Of a DNA stretch of 40,522 nt, positions 1-9,467 are shown piece after piece. Under the pieces are notes generated by a model. The model searched no databases, was not told the origin of the DNA, and saw only the letters and a program-made list of their open reading frames with translations. The stretch's first letter is position 1; each line of letters starts with the position of its first letter. Location: contig SLOJ01000220.1 in NCBI GenBank assembly GCA_007132585.1, positions 1-40,522 on the forward strand. The letters run 5' to 3'. Both the position numbers and the translations under genes were made by a program. Source of the stretch: Bacteroidales bacterium (GTDB taxonomy: Bacteria; Bacteroidota; Bacteroidia; Bacteroidales; UBA7960).

Positions 1-14
1 ATAAAACAGAAGGG

Positions 15-60
15 CAAAAATAAGAAATCCCGGAAACATTATTTATGTTGATCCGGGATT
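15..60 (-). terminator. Rho-independent terminator of dnaA
   Basis: A perfect 8-bp inverted repeat (26-33 AATCCCGG against 53-60 CCGGGATT) is extended inside by AACAT/ATGTT (35-39 and 45-49). Read on the minus strand, the hairpin follows the dnaA stop codon and runs into a T-rich tract (25 down to 15). Confidence 0.8.
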
Positions 61-83
61 AACTTTTCAAATAATTAAATTAC

Positions 84-1529
84 TTACATTTTAATCTTGA
101 TCATATTATCAAGTTCATCAAAATGTTTTTTAAAAGTACGATCAGTATCATAAAGATTTCTGACCGTTTTACAGGCATGTAAAACGGTTGCATGATCTTT
201 TTTACCCAGTTTGCTGCCAATGGCTGCCAGAGAATTCTTCGTGTAAGATTTAGAAAAAAACATGGCAAGTTGACGAGCCTGAACAATTTCTCTCTTTCGG
301 GTATTTGAGTTGATCTTTTCAATGGGAATATCGAAATACTCACCCACAACTTTCTGGATATATTCAATGGTAATCTCTCTGGGAGTGCTTTTTACAAACT
401 TTTGAATAATATTATTGGCCAGCTCCAGCGTTATTTCTTTTTTGTTCATGGATGATTGTGCAAGAATAGAAATAAGTGCACCTTCCATTTCCCTGATATT
501 GGATGAAATACTATTGGCTATTAATTCAACAACATTTTGTGGCATCTCAACGCCATCATTGTAGAGTTTCTTTTTCAGTATTGCAATTCTTGTTTCCAGG
601 TCAGGAACCTGAAGATCGGCCGATAAACCCCACTTAAATCTTGAAAGCAAACGTGGCTCAATTCCCTTCATTTCAACCGGGGGCTGATCAGAAGTAATAA
701 TAATTTGCTTTCCACTTTGATGTAGTTGATTGAAAATGTGGAAAAATACATCCTGTGTTTTGGGTTTTCCGGCAAGGGAGTGAATATCATCAACAATCAA
801 AACATCAATCATTTGATAAAAATGAATAAAATCATTTTGATTTGAGTTTTTCACCGCATCTATAAACTGATTGGTAAATTGTTCACATGATACATACAAA
901 ACCGTTTTATCGGAAAAATTATTTTTCACTTCAATGCCTATTGCATGTGCCAGGTGCGTTTTACCCAGTCCATTGGCACTGTAGAGCAATAAAGGGTTAA
1001 AGGCTGTTTTTCCCGGATTTTTTCCCACGGCAATACCTGCACTTCTTGCCAGGCGGTTGCAATCTCCCTGGATAAAGTTATCAAAATTGTAGCTTTCAAT
1101 AAGTTGCGGGTGAATATTGAGCTTTTTTAGTCCGGGGATAATGAAGGGATTAGGAACGGCCTTACCACTTTCTTTGTTTAAATCTAATGGCATAGTTACC
1201 GGGGGATTTTTCAGAGCTTTCTTATTCAAAGTAGGAGCATTTACCGTATATGGCCTGGAATGATTACTATGATTGCTGTCCATTATAATACTGTATTCCA
1301 ACCTGCCGTCACTGCCAAGTTCTTTTTTGATGGTTTTTTTGAGAAGCTCAATGTAATGCTCCTCAAGCCACTCATAAAAAAACTGGCTTGGAACCTGAAT
1401 TGTCAAAACTTTGTTGATAAGCCTGACAGGTTTAATGGGTACAAACCAGGTATTATAACTGTTTAGAGTAATATTGTCCTTTATAACACTAAGACATTTT
1501 GACCATACATCCAGGTGATTGCTCTCCAT
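84..1529 (-). CDS. dnaA: Chromosomal replication initiator protein DnaA
   Basis: DnaA is the AAA+ ATPase that binds DnaA boxes at oriC, melts the origin and starts chromosome replication. The 481-residue protein has all four domains: an N-terminal DnaB/self-interaction domain (about 1-80), a short linker, the AAA+ core (about 145-345) and the C-terminal helix-turn-helix (about 385-481). Walker A is residues 184-191 (SANGLGKT), Walker B VLIVDDIH 243-250, sensor I around IIITSDQPP 276-284, the arginine-finger segment EPRLLSRF 291-298, and the DnaA signature KDHATVLHACKTV 444-456. The first glycine of the usual GxxxxGKT loop is Ser184, an oddity that leaves the GKT core intact. The gene stands alone, with a terminator downstream. 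No DnaA-box cluster is visible beside it, so the origin is probably elsewhere. Confidence 0.97.
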   Translation of the reverse strand: MESNHLDVWSKCLSVIKDNITLNSYNTWFVPIKPVRLINKVLTIQVPSQFFYEWLEEHYIELLKKTIKKELGSDGRLEYSIIMDSNHSNHSRPYTVNAPTLNKKALKNPPVTMPLDLNKESGKAVPNPFIIPGLKKLNIHPQLIESYNFDNFIQGDCNRLARSAGIAVGKNPGKTAFNPLLLYSANGLGKTHLAHAIGIEVKNNFSDKTVLYVSCEQFTNQFIDAVKNSNQNDFIHFYQMIDVLIVDDIHSLAGKPKTQDVFFHIFNQLHQSGKQIIITSDQPPVEMKGIEPRLLSRFKWGLSADLQVPDLETRIAILKKKLYNDGVEMPQNVVELIANSISSNIREMEGALISILAQSSMNKKEITLELANNIIQKFVKSTPREITIEYIQKVVGEYFDIPIEKINSNTRKREIVQARQLAMFFSKSYTKNSLAAIGSKLGKKDHATVLHACKTVRNLYDTDRTFKKHFDELDNMIKIKM

Positions 1530-1669
1530 TTCTTCTAAAAATTTCTCAGAATTATATTAATTTTCTACAAATATTTTCCTTACTATTTGAAATTCAATAA
1601 TTAAGACAAAAAAGGATTTCCCCAATACTTTTTAACAAAAATTCAAAAAAAAAAGTTAATAAAAAAATT

Positions 1670-2611
1670 TTAAAGGTATTGATTTTCTAAAACTTTTGTT
1701 GTATTTGATTCGACGAAAATTTCTCCCGAATTTTTCTTAAAGTACAGATCCATGCGGCCTAATCTCACTCCTGCATATCCGGTTTGTCCGATGTGGACAA
1801 TTTTACCGGATGTGTTTTCTATTTGAGCCGGTGGATCTAATAATGTATGGGTATGTCCGCCTATTATTATATCTGTATATCTTGTTTTTTCAGCTATTAT
1901 CACATCACTAACCTTTCCTGTATTATATTTATAGCCCAGGTGAGACAGACAAATTACCAGATCGCAAGCCATATCTTCCTTGAGCAGCATTTCCATTCTG
2001 CGGGCAACTCTTACAGGATCAGTGTAAGTTGTGTTTCCATATAGATTTCTTCCTACCAAACCTTCCAGTTCAATTCCTAAACCATATACTCCTATTTTAA
2101 GGTTGCCTTTCTGAAAAATACGATACGTTTCTATCTTTCCATTAAGGATAGTTTGTGAAAAGTCATAATTGGAACTGATAAAAGGAAATCCTGCAAAGGG
2201 TAATACTTCATTAAGTCCATCCAGACCATTATCAAATTCATGATTCCCAATAGTTGATGCATCGTATCCCATTTTTGTCATAAGTCGTAATTCAGGTTCG
2301 CCTCCATAAATATTATAATAAGGCGTGCCCTGAAAAATATCACCTGCGTCAAGTAATAAGAGATGATTAACCTGATTTCTGATCTGCTGAATAAGTGCTG
2401 CCCTTCGTGCATAACCACCCATTAACGGAAAATTAGGATCATTGGCAGGGTAGGGATCAATACGGCTATGAGTATCGTTGGTATGCAGTATACAAAGGTG
2501 CTCAATTTCATTGTTACCCATAAGATGGAAAGGAATACCTGCACCCAATGCCACACTTCCTATTAAAGATGTTCTGACAAAATTTCGTCTGTTGATTTTA
2601 TTCAGGGTCAT
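1670..2611 (-). CDS. Metallophosphatase, 5'-nucleotidase (UshA-like) catalytic domain, exported
   Basis: This 313-residue protein carries only the N-terminal calcineurin-like phosphoesterase half of the UshA/5'-nucleotidase family, which hydrolyses nucleotides or related phosphate esters in the periplasm. Dimetal-site motifs are all present: LHTNDTHSRI 42-51 (Asp46, His48), DAGD 88-91, GNHEFDNG 122-129, SHLG 223-226 and GGHTHT 251-256. The N-terminus (NRRNFVRTS at 7-15, then a hydrophobic stretch) looks like a Tat signal. The C-terminal substrate-binding domain of UshA is absent and is encoded by the gene immediately upstream (2703-3479), so the two probably work together. The start is supported by an unusually good Shine-Dalgarno (AAAGGAG, complementary to about 2618-2624), rare in this lineage. 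The exact substrate is unknown. Confidence 0.88.
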   Translation of the reverse strand: MTLNKINRRNFVRTSLIGSVALGAGIPFHLMGNNEIEHLCILHTNDTHSRIDPYPANDPNFPLMGGYARRAALIQQIRNQVNHLLLLDAGDIFQGTPYYNIYGGEPELRLMTKMGYDASTIGNHEFDNGLDGLNEVLPFAGFPFISSNYDFSQTILNGKIETYRIFQKGNLKIGVYGLGIELEGLVGRNLYGNTTYTDPVRVARRMEMLLKEDMACDLVICLSHLGYKYNTGKVSDVIIAEKTRYTDIIIGGHTHTLLDPPAQIENTSGKIVHIGQTGYAGVRLGRMDLYFKKNSGEIFVESNTTKVLENQYL

Positions 2612-2702
2612 AGTTTTTTCTCCTTTCCAAAAAAGGAATAAGATTTTTTAAAAAAAAATTATATTATCAATAGCTGTCCGGCTATAAAAAAATTCTATTT
2701 TA

Positions 2703-3479
2703 TCAATTAATTAGAGTTATCCTGCCATCGAGTTCTGCCCGAATTTTTTCTCCTCTGTCATCAACTTGTTGCATATGCATAATAATAGCATCTCTTACAC
2801 GTATGCCGAGTAATTCATAATTTATTGGCTGTAGGAAAAAATTCATTAAATCTCCACCTCCTGCAAGGTAATCAGACGTTAAAACTTTATACGATCTGTT
2901 GATATCAAATTCTTCTTCTTGTATAAGCATCTCATAAGGCTCATCATCCTTTATGGTTAATCTTATACCGGATACCGGCATACCCCTCTCGGCTGCTGCA
3001 AGATATTCAAACAGCTGTCGTGTTTTTTGTCCGCTGATTGTAACAACAACCATTTCATTTTCAAATGGTAAAAGTTCAAATACTCGTTCATAGGTTATTT
3101 CTCCTTTGGGTAGCGGCACTCTGAGTCCACCATAGTTAAGCAGACAAAAGTCAATAGCTTTATCATCATCGGGTTGGTATAAATCCTTGCCTATATCAAA
3201 AACGAGATCTGCAACAAAATTATTAAGCAGGCCTTCAGGAGTTCCCCGCTCCATAACCTGGGCCGATTGAACAAGCACCCGGCTCATGTCAGCCTCAAGA
3301 GTTTCGCGGTATTCCCGGATTATTTTCTCCTGCTCAGTATCTTTTTCCGGAACATTAATGCTATCAAGCAATATCAATTCACCCTTAAGAGTGTATTGTT
3401 TCTGGTCAGTACCTCTGCAAGAAGCTAAAACTATTAGCCCCCATAGCAACAGCCACAGGGAAATCCGGGCATTAAGCAT
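2703..3479 (-). CDS. 5'-nucleotidase C-terminal-domain lipoprotein
   Basis: This 258-residue lipoprotein corresponds to the C-terminal substrate-binding domain (5_nucleotid_C) of UshA-type nucleotidases. The signal peptide ends in a lipobox, LAS-Cys21. Family motifs are NYGGLR 115-120, LPFEN 137-141, the SGIRLTI segment near 170-176 and TSDYLAGGGD 201-210, the last equivalent to the nucleoside-binding loop. It lies just upstream of the metallophosphatase gene on the same strand with a 91-bp gap, so the usual single-chain enzyme is split into a lipidated binding half and a Tat-type catalytic half. It should be membrane-anchored facing the periplasm. The split is common in Bacteroidota as far as I know; that the halves form one enzyme is inference. 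Confidence 0.85.
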   Translation of the reverse strand: MLNARISLWLLLWGLIVLASCRGTDQKQYTLKGELILLDSINVPEKDTEQEKIIREYRETLEADMSRVLVQSAQVMERGTPEGLLNNFVADLVFDIGKDLYQPDDDKAIDFCLLNYGGLRVPLPKGEITYERVFELLPFENEMVVVTISGQKTRQLFEYLAAAERGMPVSGIRLTIKDDEPYEMLIQEEEFDINRSYKVLTSDYLAGGGDLMNFFLQPINYELLGIRVRDAIIMHMQQVDDRGEKIRAELDGRITLIN

Positions 3480-3718
3480 TTTTAAATTATTTTATTGAGA
3501 AGTTTAACTACAATGATAATACTAATTGAAATAAAAAACAACCTAAATTAACCAGATGATATAATTTAAAATTAATATACAGAAGCGTGTTTAAAAAAGT
3601 TGTCGCACAGATAAATTATGCTTATAATCAATAAGTTAAACGAAGATGAGCTAACATGTTACAAATCAGGCAGAATAGTGTAACTGATAAAAATTCAATG
3701 AGTTGTACGGGTTGATAT

Positions 3719-4330
3719 CTATAATGTATATTTATATGATATTGTTACGCCATAAATAGATTCGAAGATCTTTTTTACCTCATCTGCTTTATTTCGCCTT
3801 ACTTCAAAACTTAATTTACAACTCATTGCAAAATCATGTGAAATCTGGTTCAGACCGTAATCTTTAAGAACCTTCATGACCTGGTTCATCATGGGATATT
3901 CAAAATGAAGTTCATATACTTCTCTGATAAGCATTTCAAGGATGGTATTATTTTGTAAGGCATCTGCAGCAGCGGCTTTATATGCATTTATTAATCCACG
4001 CACTCCCAGTTTTGTTCCTCCAAAATACCTGACAACCACAATCAATACATTTGTAATATCATGAGATAGTATCTGCCCATAAATTGGTTTGCCTGCAGTA
4101 CCCGAAGGTTCACCATCATCGTTTATCCGGTAGGCATCGCGTGTAGGTCCCTGAGCCCATGCATAACAATGATGACGGGCATCATAATGTTTCTTTTTTA
4201 ATTCATCCAGAAAAAGTTTTATTTCTTCTTCGTTTTTTACCGGAAACACATAGGAAATGAACTTACTGCCTTTATCTTTATAAAGCCCTTCGCTTTTATA
4301 TTTCACAGTTCTGTAGGAATCGCTGAACAT
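3719..4330 (-). CDS. yigZ: YigZ/IMPACT family protein (UPF0029)
   Basis: This 203-residue protein belongs to the conserved YigZ/IMPACT family, whose bacterial members are small cytosolic proteins of unclear role linked to translation or nucleic acid binding. Signature segments are DDGEPSGTAGKPI 71-83 and RYFGGTKLGVRGLINAY 101-117. The N-terminal domain (1-120) is the conserved fold. The C-terminal part (about 130-203) matches the small EF-G-like appended domain of YigZ. Its length is normal for the family. It is the last gene of a compact unit with the upstream EamA transporter (22-bp gap) and ribD, without an obvious own promoter. Confidence 0.9.
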   Translation of the reverse strand: MFSDSYRTVKYKSEGLYKDKGSKFISYVFPVKNEEEIKLFLDELKKKHYDARHHCYAWAQGPTRDAYRINDDGEPSGTAGKPIYGQILSHDITNVLIVVVRYFGGTKLGVRGLINAYKAAAADALQNNTILEMLIREVYELHFEYPMMNQVMKVLKDYGLNQISHDFAMSCKLSFEVRRNKADEVKKIFESIYGVTISYKYTL

Positions 4331-4352
4331 AATTTTTTACTTTAAGTAGTTT

Positions 4353-5210
4353 TCAGGCAAAGGCAATGAATAATATGGTTAAGATTGCCAGGACAATTCC
4401 AAGCCAGTTTTTCCACCAAAGCTTCTCCTTGAAAATTACTAATCCGATAAGAGCTCCCATACTAACTATGCTTACATTAAATACAGGGAAAAATACACTG
4501 CTCTCAAAAACTGAAAGACCTTTCAGGAAAAAATAGGTTGAACTGAAATTAAAAAATCCTAGTAAAAACCCGGCAAGTAAATTACGTACCTCTAATCTGC
4601 GGCGGGTAATGTAAAGTTTCCTGATAAAAAAGGCAAACCCTATTATCAAAGAGAAAGTAAAGATTACGCCCAGAAACAATAAAAACTCCGCTTCAATATG
4701 AAATTTTTGCGCATGTTTCATTATGCTGTCATTACTTCCTGTACCCAGAAATAATATTAAAGGAAGAAAAATATACCTTTTATCCGGCTCTATGGGCTTG
4801 TCAGGTTTCTTGAATATCAGATAAAATGCCGGAAATGCGGTTATAATACCTGCAATTTTTAAAAAACTGATATGGTCACCGTAAATAAAGAACCCTATAG
4901 CAACAGGTATTATAACAGACATTTTGCTTGCTACAGCTGTAACAGCAACACCGGCTTTTTGAGCAGACTGGGCAAATATGAAAAATACCAGGATAAAAAG
5001 TACTCCGTTAATCATTGACCATGGAAACCATGGTTTAAGGTATAATTCAGAAAAAATTATTTCCTCTTCCCATATGAAAAAGCATAACAGGGCTGCAATC
5101 AGATAATTAGCAGTAATAGCCTGCAGGTTATCAATCTTTAATATGCTGAAAAGTCTGAATGTAACAATGATACACGAAGAAAAAAAAATGGCAAGTAGCA
5201 GGTATTGCAT
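4353..5210 (-). CDS. EamA/DMT-family transporter
   Basis: This 285-residue, very hydrophobic protein has about ten predicted membrane helices in two similar halves, the layout of drug/metabolite-transporter (EamA) permeases that export or import small metabolites. Helices begin at the N-terminus (about 1-20) and the last ends near residue 284. A Pro-rich loop and EPDKRY separate the two halves around residues 135-145. The gene starts 11 bp after the ribD stop codon and is followed closely by yigZ, suggesting co-transcription. Co-location with ribD could hint at a riboflavin-related substrate, but no motif supports that, so the substrate is unknown. Confidence 0.8.
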   Translation of the reverse strand: MQYLLLAIFFSSCIIVTFRLFSILKIDNLQAITANYLIAALLCFFIWEEEIIFSELYLKPWFPWSMINGVLFILVFFIFAQSAQKAGVAVTAVASKMSVIIPVAIGFFIYGDHISFLKIAGIITAFPAFYLIFKKPDKPIEPDKRYIFLPLILFLGTGSNDSIMKHAQKFHIEAEFLLFLGVIFTFSLIIGFAFFIRKLYITRRRLEVRNLLAGFLLGFFNFSSTYFFLKGLSVFESSVFFPVFNVSIVSMGALIGLVIFKEKLWWKNWLGIVLAILTILFIAFA

Positions 5211-5221
5211 GCTTCAGATTT

Positions 5222-6280
5222 TTACCATGAATTTTCAGGATTTTTAAAAAAATACAGAATTTCATTTCCTATCAAAGACATGTCGAAATTATCGTGAGGC
5301 AATGATGGTGCTCTCAAACCTTTGATAAAAAACTTATTTCCCTGGAATACCCTTGCTTCATCCCATAAATCTCGGGAAATAAAAGCTTGCAGAAGTTTCT
5401 GACCGCCCTCGATAATCACTGACTGAATGTCCTTTTCTGCCAATATTTTCAATATATTATCAAGAAATGCTTCTTCGGCAAAATCTGTTTGAATCCATTG
5501 TGTATTTTCTCTTGAAAAGTTTTTATTGTTATTGAAAACAATGGTTTTCTGGCTATTGTCGAAAAGGCTCAGCGAATCGGATAATGTGAGATTTTCGTCT
5601 AAAACGATACGCAAGGGTTGTTTTCCGCTCCAGTCTCTTACATTCAGCTTTGGATTGTCTTTGAGGGCAGTAATTGTTCCTACCATAATTGCCTGTTCTT
5701 CGGTTCTCCACTTATGAACCAGCATTCTTAATTTTTCGGAGGTAATCCAGGTGGGTCGGGCAGGGGTTCCGGGTAAACGTTCAATGTCAATAAGTGCATC
5801 TGCTGTTTGAGCCCATTTTAAAATTATATATGGTCTCTTTTTTTTATGAAATGTAAAGAAGCGTTTGTTGAGTAACATTGCCTGCTGGCGCAAAATACCT
5901 ACATCAACTTTCACTCCATGATTTCTGAGTATCGATATACCATTTCCGGCAACAGCATCATAAGGATCAATACTGGCAACTACCACATGAGGTATTTTGG
6001 TTTTAATAATTAAATCGGTACATGGTGGAGTTTTCCCCCAGTGACAACAAGGTTCAAGGCTAACATAGAGAGTTGATTTTTTGAGCAGATCTTTTTCCTT
6101 TACAGAGTTTATTGCGTTTACCTCGGCATGCGCTTTTCCATATTCCCTGTGATAGCCTTCTCCTATAATTCTGTCATTGTAAACTATAACACTACCAACC
6201 ATCGGGTTTGGTGCTGTCTTTCCCAAACCCTCTCTTGCCAGCTCAATGCAACGCTGCATGTAGAGTTCTTGTTGTATCAT
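5222..6280 (-). CDS. ribD: Bifunctional riboflavin deaminase/reductase RibD
   Basis: RibD catalyses the second and third steps of riboflavin synthesis: deamination of the pyrimidine ring of the GTP-cyclohydrolase II product, then NADPH reduction of the ribosyl chain. The N-terminal zinc deaminase domain (about 1-145) shows APNPMVGSVIV 23-33, HAEVNA 51-56 with the catalytic glutamate, and PCCHWGKTPPC 77-87 with the zinc cysteines. The reductase domain (about 148-352) shows KWAQTADALI 155-164, WRTEEQAIMVGTIT 191-204 and a VIIEGG motif near the end. At 352 residues it is complete. It heads the ribD-EamA-yigZ unit and lies just downstream of the histidine-kinase terminator. Confidence 0.95.
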   Translation of the reverse strand: MIQQELYMQRCIELAREGLGKTAPNPMVGSVIVYNDRIIGEGYHREYGKAHAEVNAINSVKEKDLLKKSTLYVSLEPCCHWGKTPPCTDLIIKTKIPHVVVASIDPYDAVAGNGISILRNHGVKVDVGILRQQAMLLNKRFFTFHKKKRPYIILKWAQTADALIDIERLPGTPARPTWITSEKLRMLVHKWRTEEQAIMVGTITALKDNPKLNVRDWSGKQPLRIVLDENLTLSDSLSLFDNSQKTIVFNNNKNFSRENTQWIQTDFAEEAFLDNILKILAEKDIQSVIIEGGQKLLQAFISRDLWDEARVFQGNKFFIKGLRAPSLPHDNFDMSLIGNEILYFFKNPENSW

Positions 6281-6284
6281 ATAT

Positions 6285-6312
6285 AAAAAAAGCCTTTCAG
6301 GAAATAAAAGGC
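6285..6312 (-). terminator. Rho-independent terminator downstream of hybrid histidine kinase
   Basis: The inverted repeat GCCTTT (6292-6297) / AAAGGC (6307-6312) forms a hairpin with a 9-nt loop. On the minus strand it is followed by seven T residues (6291 down to 6285). It lies 47 bp past the kinase stop codon and before ribD, separating the two units. Confidence 0.7.
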
Positions 6313-6320
6313 CAAAATTA
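6313..6320 (-). promoter_or_regulatory. Possible ribD promoter -7 element (TAATTTTG)
   Basis: On the minus strand these bases read TAATTTTG, matching the Bacteroidota TAnnTTTG element, 32 bp upstream of the ribD start codon. No clear TTTG -33 box is present, and the start site would fall within the terminator hairpin, so support is weak. Confidence 0.3.
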
Positions 6321-6359
6321 CGATTTTATGAGGATAACAGATTAATAGTATTCTTTTTT

Positions 6360-9300
6360 TCAGTTGGTATGGATATTTACCGAATTGTTCCTGATATAGT
6401 CTTTTTGAATTTCTCTCAAAACTCTTACAATTTTTCTTGATTCATCATCCAGTTCACTACAAAGTGCTTCGAGCTTGTCAATATTGTTTTGCGAACGTGT
6501 AAGAAGCTGTATTTGGGTAATCAAATCCGATACTTCATTGAATCCAAGATAGCTGAAAGCTGGCTTTATTTTGTGTACCAGTTTGTTTAAAGTTGTAAGA
6601 TCTTTTTCGTAATAGGCCTCATTGACAGCAATCATTGCCCTGGGAATATCTTTAAGAAACCTGGATATGAGTGCCAGCGTACTTTCAAGATCGTCATCAA
6701 AAATAGAGGCAAGGGCATCCTTAATATGCTTCTTTACACTTTCGCTGTCATCTGCTATAATTTGCTCTTGCTTTATTTCATCGGCCTTTTTCTCAACAAA
6801 TTCAGTTTTCTGATTAATAACTGCACGGTTGATTTTATCAAACATTGTTTCCTGGTCGCTGGGCTTGGTAATATAATCATTCATACCAGCATCTAAAACC
6901 TTTTGCCTGGTTTCGGGAGTAACATCGGCAGTTAAAGCTATAATTGGTACATTATGGTTTGCCACACCGGTATTTTTATCACGAATTTTCTGTGCAGTTT
7001 CATAGCCGTCGAGTTCAGGCATGTGCAGATCCATAAGTACCAGATTGAAATTATCCTTTTTAAGCATTTCTATTGCCTGTAAACCATTATCAGCAACTTC
7101 CAGCTCAGCAAGCCATTTTTTCAGGAGCTTGGTAATTACATATTGATTCATCGTATCATCTTCTACCAGCAAAATCTTTACTCCTTTAAGGTTCTTTAAC
7201 CTGCCACCTGGTTTTCCCAATTCCTGAATATTAGGCTTTTCGCTTATTTTAAAGGGCAGATCAACCCAAAATGTAGAGCCCATGTCTTCTATGCTTTTTA
7301 CCCCTATTTCGCCGTTCAGCAGTTCGGTAAGCTTTTTACAAATGGCCAATCCCAGGCCTGTGCCACCAAACTTTCTTGCGGTATCTTTGGTGGCTTGTGT
7401 GTAAGATTCAAAAATACCCGAGAGTTGATCTTCCGGTATACCTTTACCGGTATCTGATACCGAAAATCTTATATTTACCTTATCATCATGCATGTTTATT
7501 ACTTTAACATCTATGCTTACATGCCCTTCACTGGTAAATTTTACCGCATTACTTAGTAAGTTTAAAAGTATTTGTCTTAATCTTGCAGGATCGCCCTTCA
7601 GAACTTTAGGTGCAGCAGGATCAATGTTTACATTCAGGTCTATTGCCTTTTCTCTGGCCTTAAAATCAAATGATTTACTTGATTCTTTCACCAGAGAAAT
7701 AACGTCAAAGTCGGTTTCTTCGAATTCAATCTTGCCCGCCTCGATCTTTGAAAAGTCAAGTACTTCATTGATTACTTCAAGTAAATGATCGGAAGAAAAC
7801 TTTATGGATCTCATATTATCGAGCAATTCTGACGAAAGATTGTTTTCATCGATAATCAGTTCTGCGAGCCCGATTATATTATTCAGGGGAGTACGTATTT
7901 CGTGACTCAGGTTGCTTATAAAAAAGCTTTTTACGCTGGTAGCTTCTTCGGCTGTTTCCTTTGCCTTCTGTAATTCACTTTCAATTTTCTTACTGTGGCT
8001 AATATCAAAAACAATTGAATATTTTATGTTTTTTCCTTTTAATCTTGCTTCACTTTCATATACTTCAACAGCTCTGGTTGTGTCATCACTAAGCTTATGG
8101 GTAAAATAGTAATATGCTCTGTCATCATTTTCAGCTGTTTTCATTTCTTTCTGGATCTCTTCTTCTGTCATTGCAAGTATATCACTCATATTTTTACCCA
8201 GAAGCGCATCCTTATCCCACCCATAATAATCAACCGAAGCTTCATTGGCATCCAGAATGTCACCCGTTTCAGCGTCCGATATTAAAATTACCGTTTTACT
8301 TTTTGCAAAAAGATTTTTAAATTTTATTTCATTTTCGCGCAACAGAATCTCGGCTTCTTTTCTTTCATTTACATCAGCATGGGTGCCAATGATACGCCAT
8401 GCATTATCGTTTGAATCCAGGATAAGGGTAAAAGAAGCCAGTATCCATTTATAGAAACCATCTTTACATTTCATCCTGTATTCTGTTTGAAAAGATGGAA
8501 AATTACCTGTTTCCAGGTTTTCGAGAATTCGCACAACTTTGGCTTTATCATCAGGATGAATAAGATCGGTCCATGATTCTTTAGTGTTTTTAATATCGGT
8601 TTCCTTATATCCCAGCATTTCTTTCCATTGCAATGACAAGTAAAGAGTTTCATCTTTAAGATCATAATCAAAGATGCCCTGTCCGGTAACAGCAATAATG
8701 TTTGCCAGTCTTTCGTGCGATTCGGAAAGTTCGTTGCTTTTATGTTTCTTTTCGGTTATATCTATTGCCGTGACAATAACAGCTGTTTTACCTTCTGCTT
8801 GTATACTTCTTGCTGAAAAATCAACCCATTTGCTTTCCTGGTGGCGTGTAACAATCTTCAAGTCGTTACGAAATGAATCCTTATTCTGATCTGTTATCAG
8901 ATCATCATTATTAAAAGTTTGCAAACTATCAGGATGCAGTATTTGAAAAACTTCCATTTTAAGAAGTTCCTTACGGTGATATCCGGTAAGAATTTCAAAA
9001 GAAGGATTAACATAAATGATCCTGTAATTTTGAAACACCATAATTGGCGAAGGGGAGGATTCAATGAGCCTTAAAAGCTTTTCATGATTGATGTGCGTTT
9101 TTTTTGATTTCTGAAGTGTCCTAATCCAAAAAAATGTTATAACAATTTGTACAACGATCAGTAAACCGACAAAAAATATGAAGTTTCCGTAATAGAAAGG
9201 CAGGTTTAAATCAGCAAGCAATTTAAATTCCGTAAGTAATGAATTGGTTTTCTGCAGAAAGTTTGTTAACGTAGTAAACCCATACATAACAGTTTCAACA

Positions 9301-9467
9301 GCAGAAATAGAGCTATTTACTGCTGAGCCTGATTGTTGAATCTCGCTGGTTACGCCTGAAATTTCTCCGGGGGAGGCAGAGGCAATGCCAGACTTAAGGT
9401 ATAAACCCAGATTAAAAACCAGAAACAGAGAAAAGATTGTAAAATTTAATGAAGGTAATCTTTTCAC
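6360..9467 (-). CDS. Hybrid sensor histidine kinase (3 PAS, HisKA, HATPase, REC, HPt)
   Basis: This 1035-residue membrane-bound phosphorelay protein has all transfer modules in one chain. An N-terminal hydrophobic segment (about 8-30) and a second helix (about 95-116) bracket a small periplasmic domain. Three PAS domains follow (about 128-240, 250-370, 380-495). The kinase core has the phospho-accepting His522 in SHEIRTP, the N box LLNLLSNAVKF around 634-644, the G1 box DTGKGIP 672-678 and the G2 box GGTGLGL 701-707. The receiver domain (about 763-885) has acidic DD around 770-771, phospho-acceptor Asp813 and Lys868. The C-terminal HPt domain (about 915-1023) carries His965 in LVHKIKP. No DNA-binding output is attached or adjacent, so the partner is unknown. 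It is monocistronic, with its own promoter and terminator. Confidence 0.93.
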   Translation of the reverse strand: MKRLPSLNFTIFSLFLVFNLGLYLKSGIASASPGEISGVTSEIQQSGSAVNSSISAVETVMYGFTTLTNFLQKTNSLLTEFKLLADLNLPFYYGNFIFFVGLLIVVQIVITFFWIRTLQKSKKTHINHEKLLRLIESSPSPIMVFQNYRIIYVNPSFEILTGYHRKELLKMEVFQILHPDSLQTFNNDDLITDQNKDSFRNDLKIVTRHQESKWVDFSARSIQAEGKTAVIVTAIDITEKKHKSNELSESHERLANIIAVTGQGIFDYDLKDETLYLSLQWKEMLGYKETDIKNTKESWTDLIHPDDKAKVVRILENLETGNFPSFQTEYRMKCKDGFYKWILASFTLILDSNDNAWRIIGTHADVNERKEAEILLRENEIKFKNLFAKSKTVILISDAETGDILDANEASVDYYGWDKDALLGKNMSDILAMTEEEIQKEMKTAENDDRAYYYFTHKLSDDTTRAVEVYESEARLKGKNIKYSIVFDISHSKKIESELQKAKETAEEATSVKSFFISNLSHEIRTPLNNIIGLAELIIDENNLSSELLDNMRSIKFSSDHLLEVINEVLDFSKIEAGKIEFEETDFDVISLVKESSKSFDFKAREKAIDLNVNIDPAAPKVLKGDPARLRQILLNLLSNAVKFTSEGHVSIDVKVINMHDDKVNIRFSVSDTGKGIPEDQLSGIFESYTQATKDTARKFGGTGLGLAICKKLTELLNGEIGVKSIEDMGSTFWVDLPFKISEKPNIQELGKPGGRLKNLKGVKILLVEDDTMNQYVITKLLKKWLAELEVADNGLQAIEMLKKDNFNLVLMDLHMPELDGYETAQKIRDKNTGVANHNVPIIALTADVTPETRQKVLDAGMNDYITKPSDQETMFDKINRAVINQKTEFVEKKADEIKQEQIIADDSESVKKHIKDALASIFDDDLESTLALISRFLKDIPRAMIAVNEAYYEKDLTTLNKLVHKIKPAFSYLGFNEVSDLITQIQLLTRSQNNIDKLEALCSELDDESRKIVRVLREIQKDYIRNNSVNIHTN

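Noticed and set aside
1530-1669. Possible oriC next to dnaA
   Set aside because: The gap is AT-rich but contains no recognisable DnaA boxes (TTATCCACA-like), and it is only 140 bp long.
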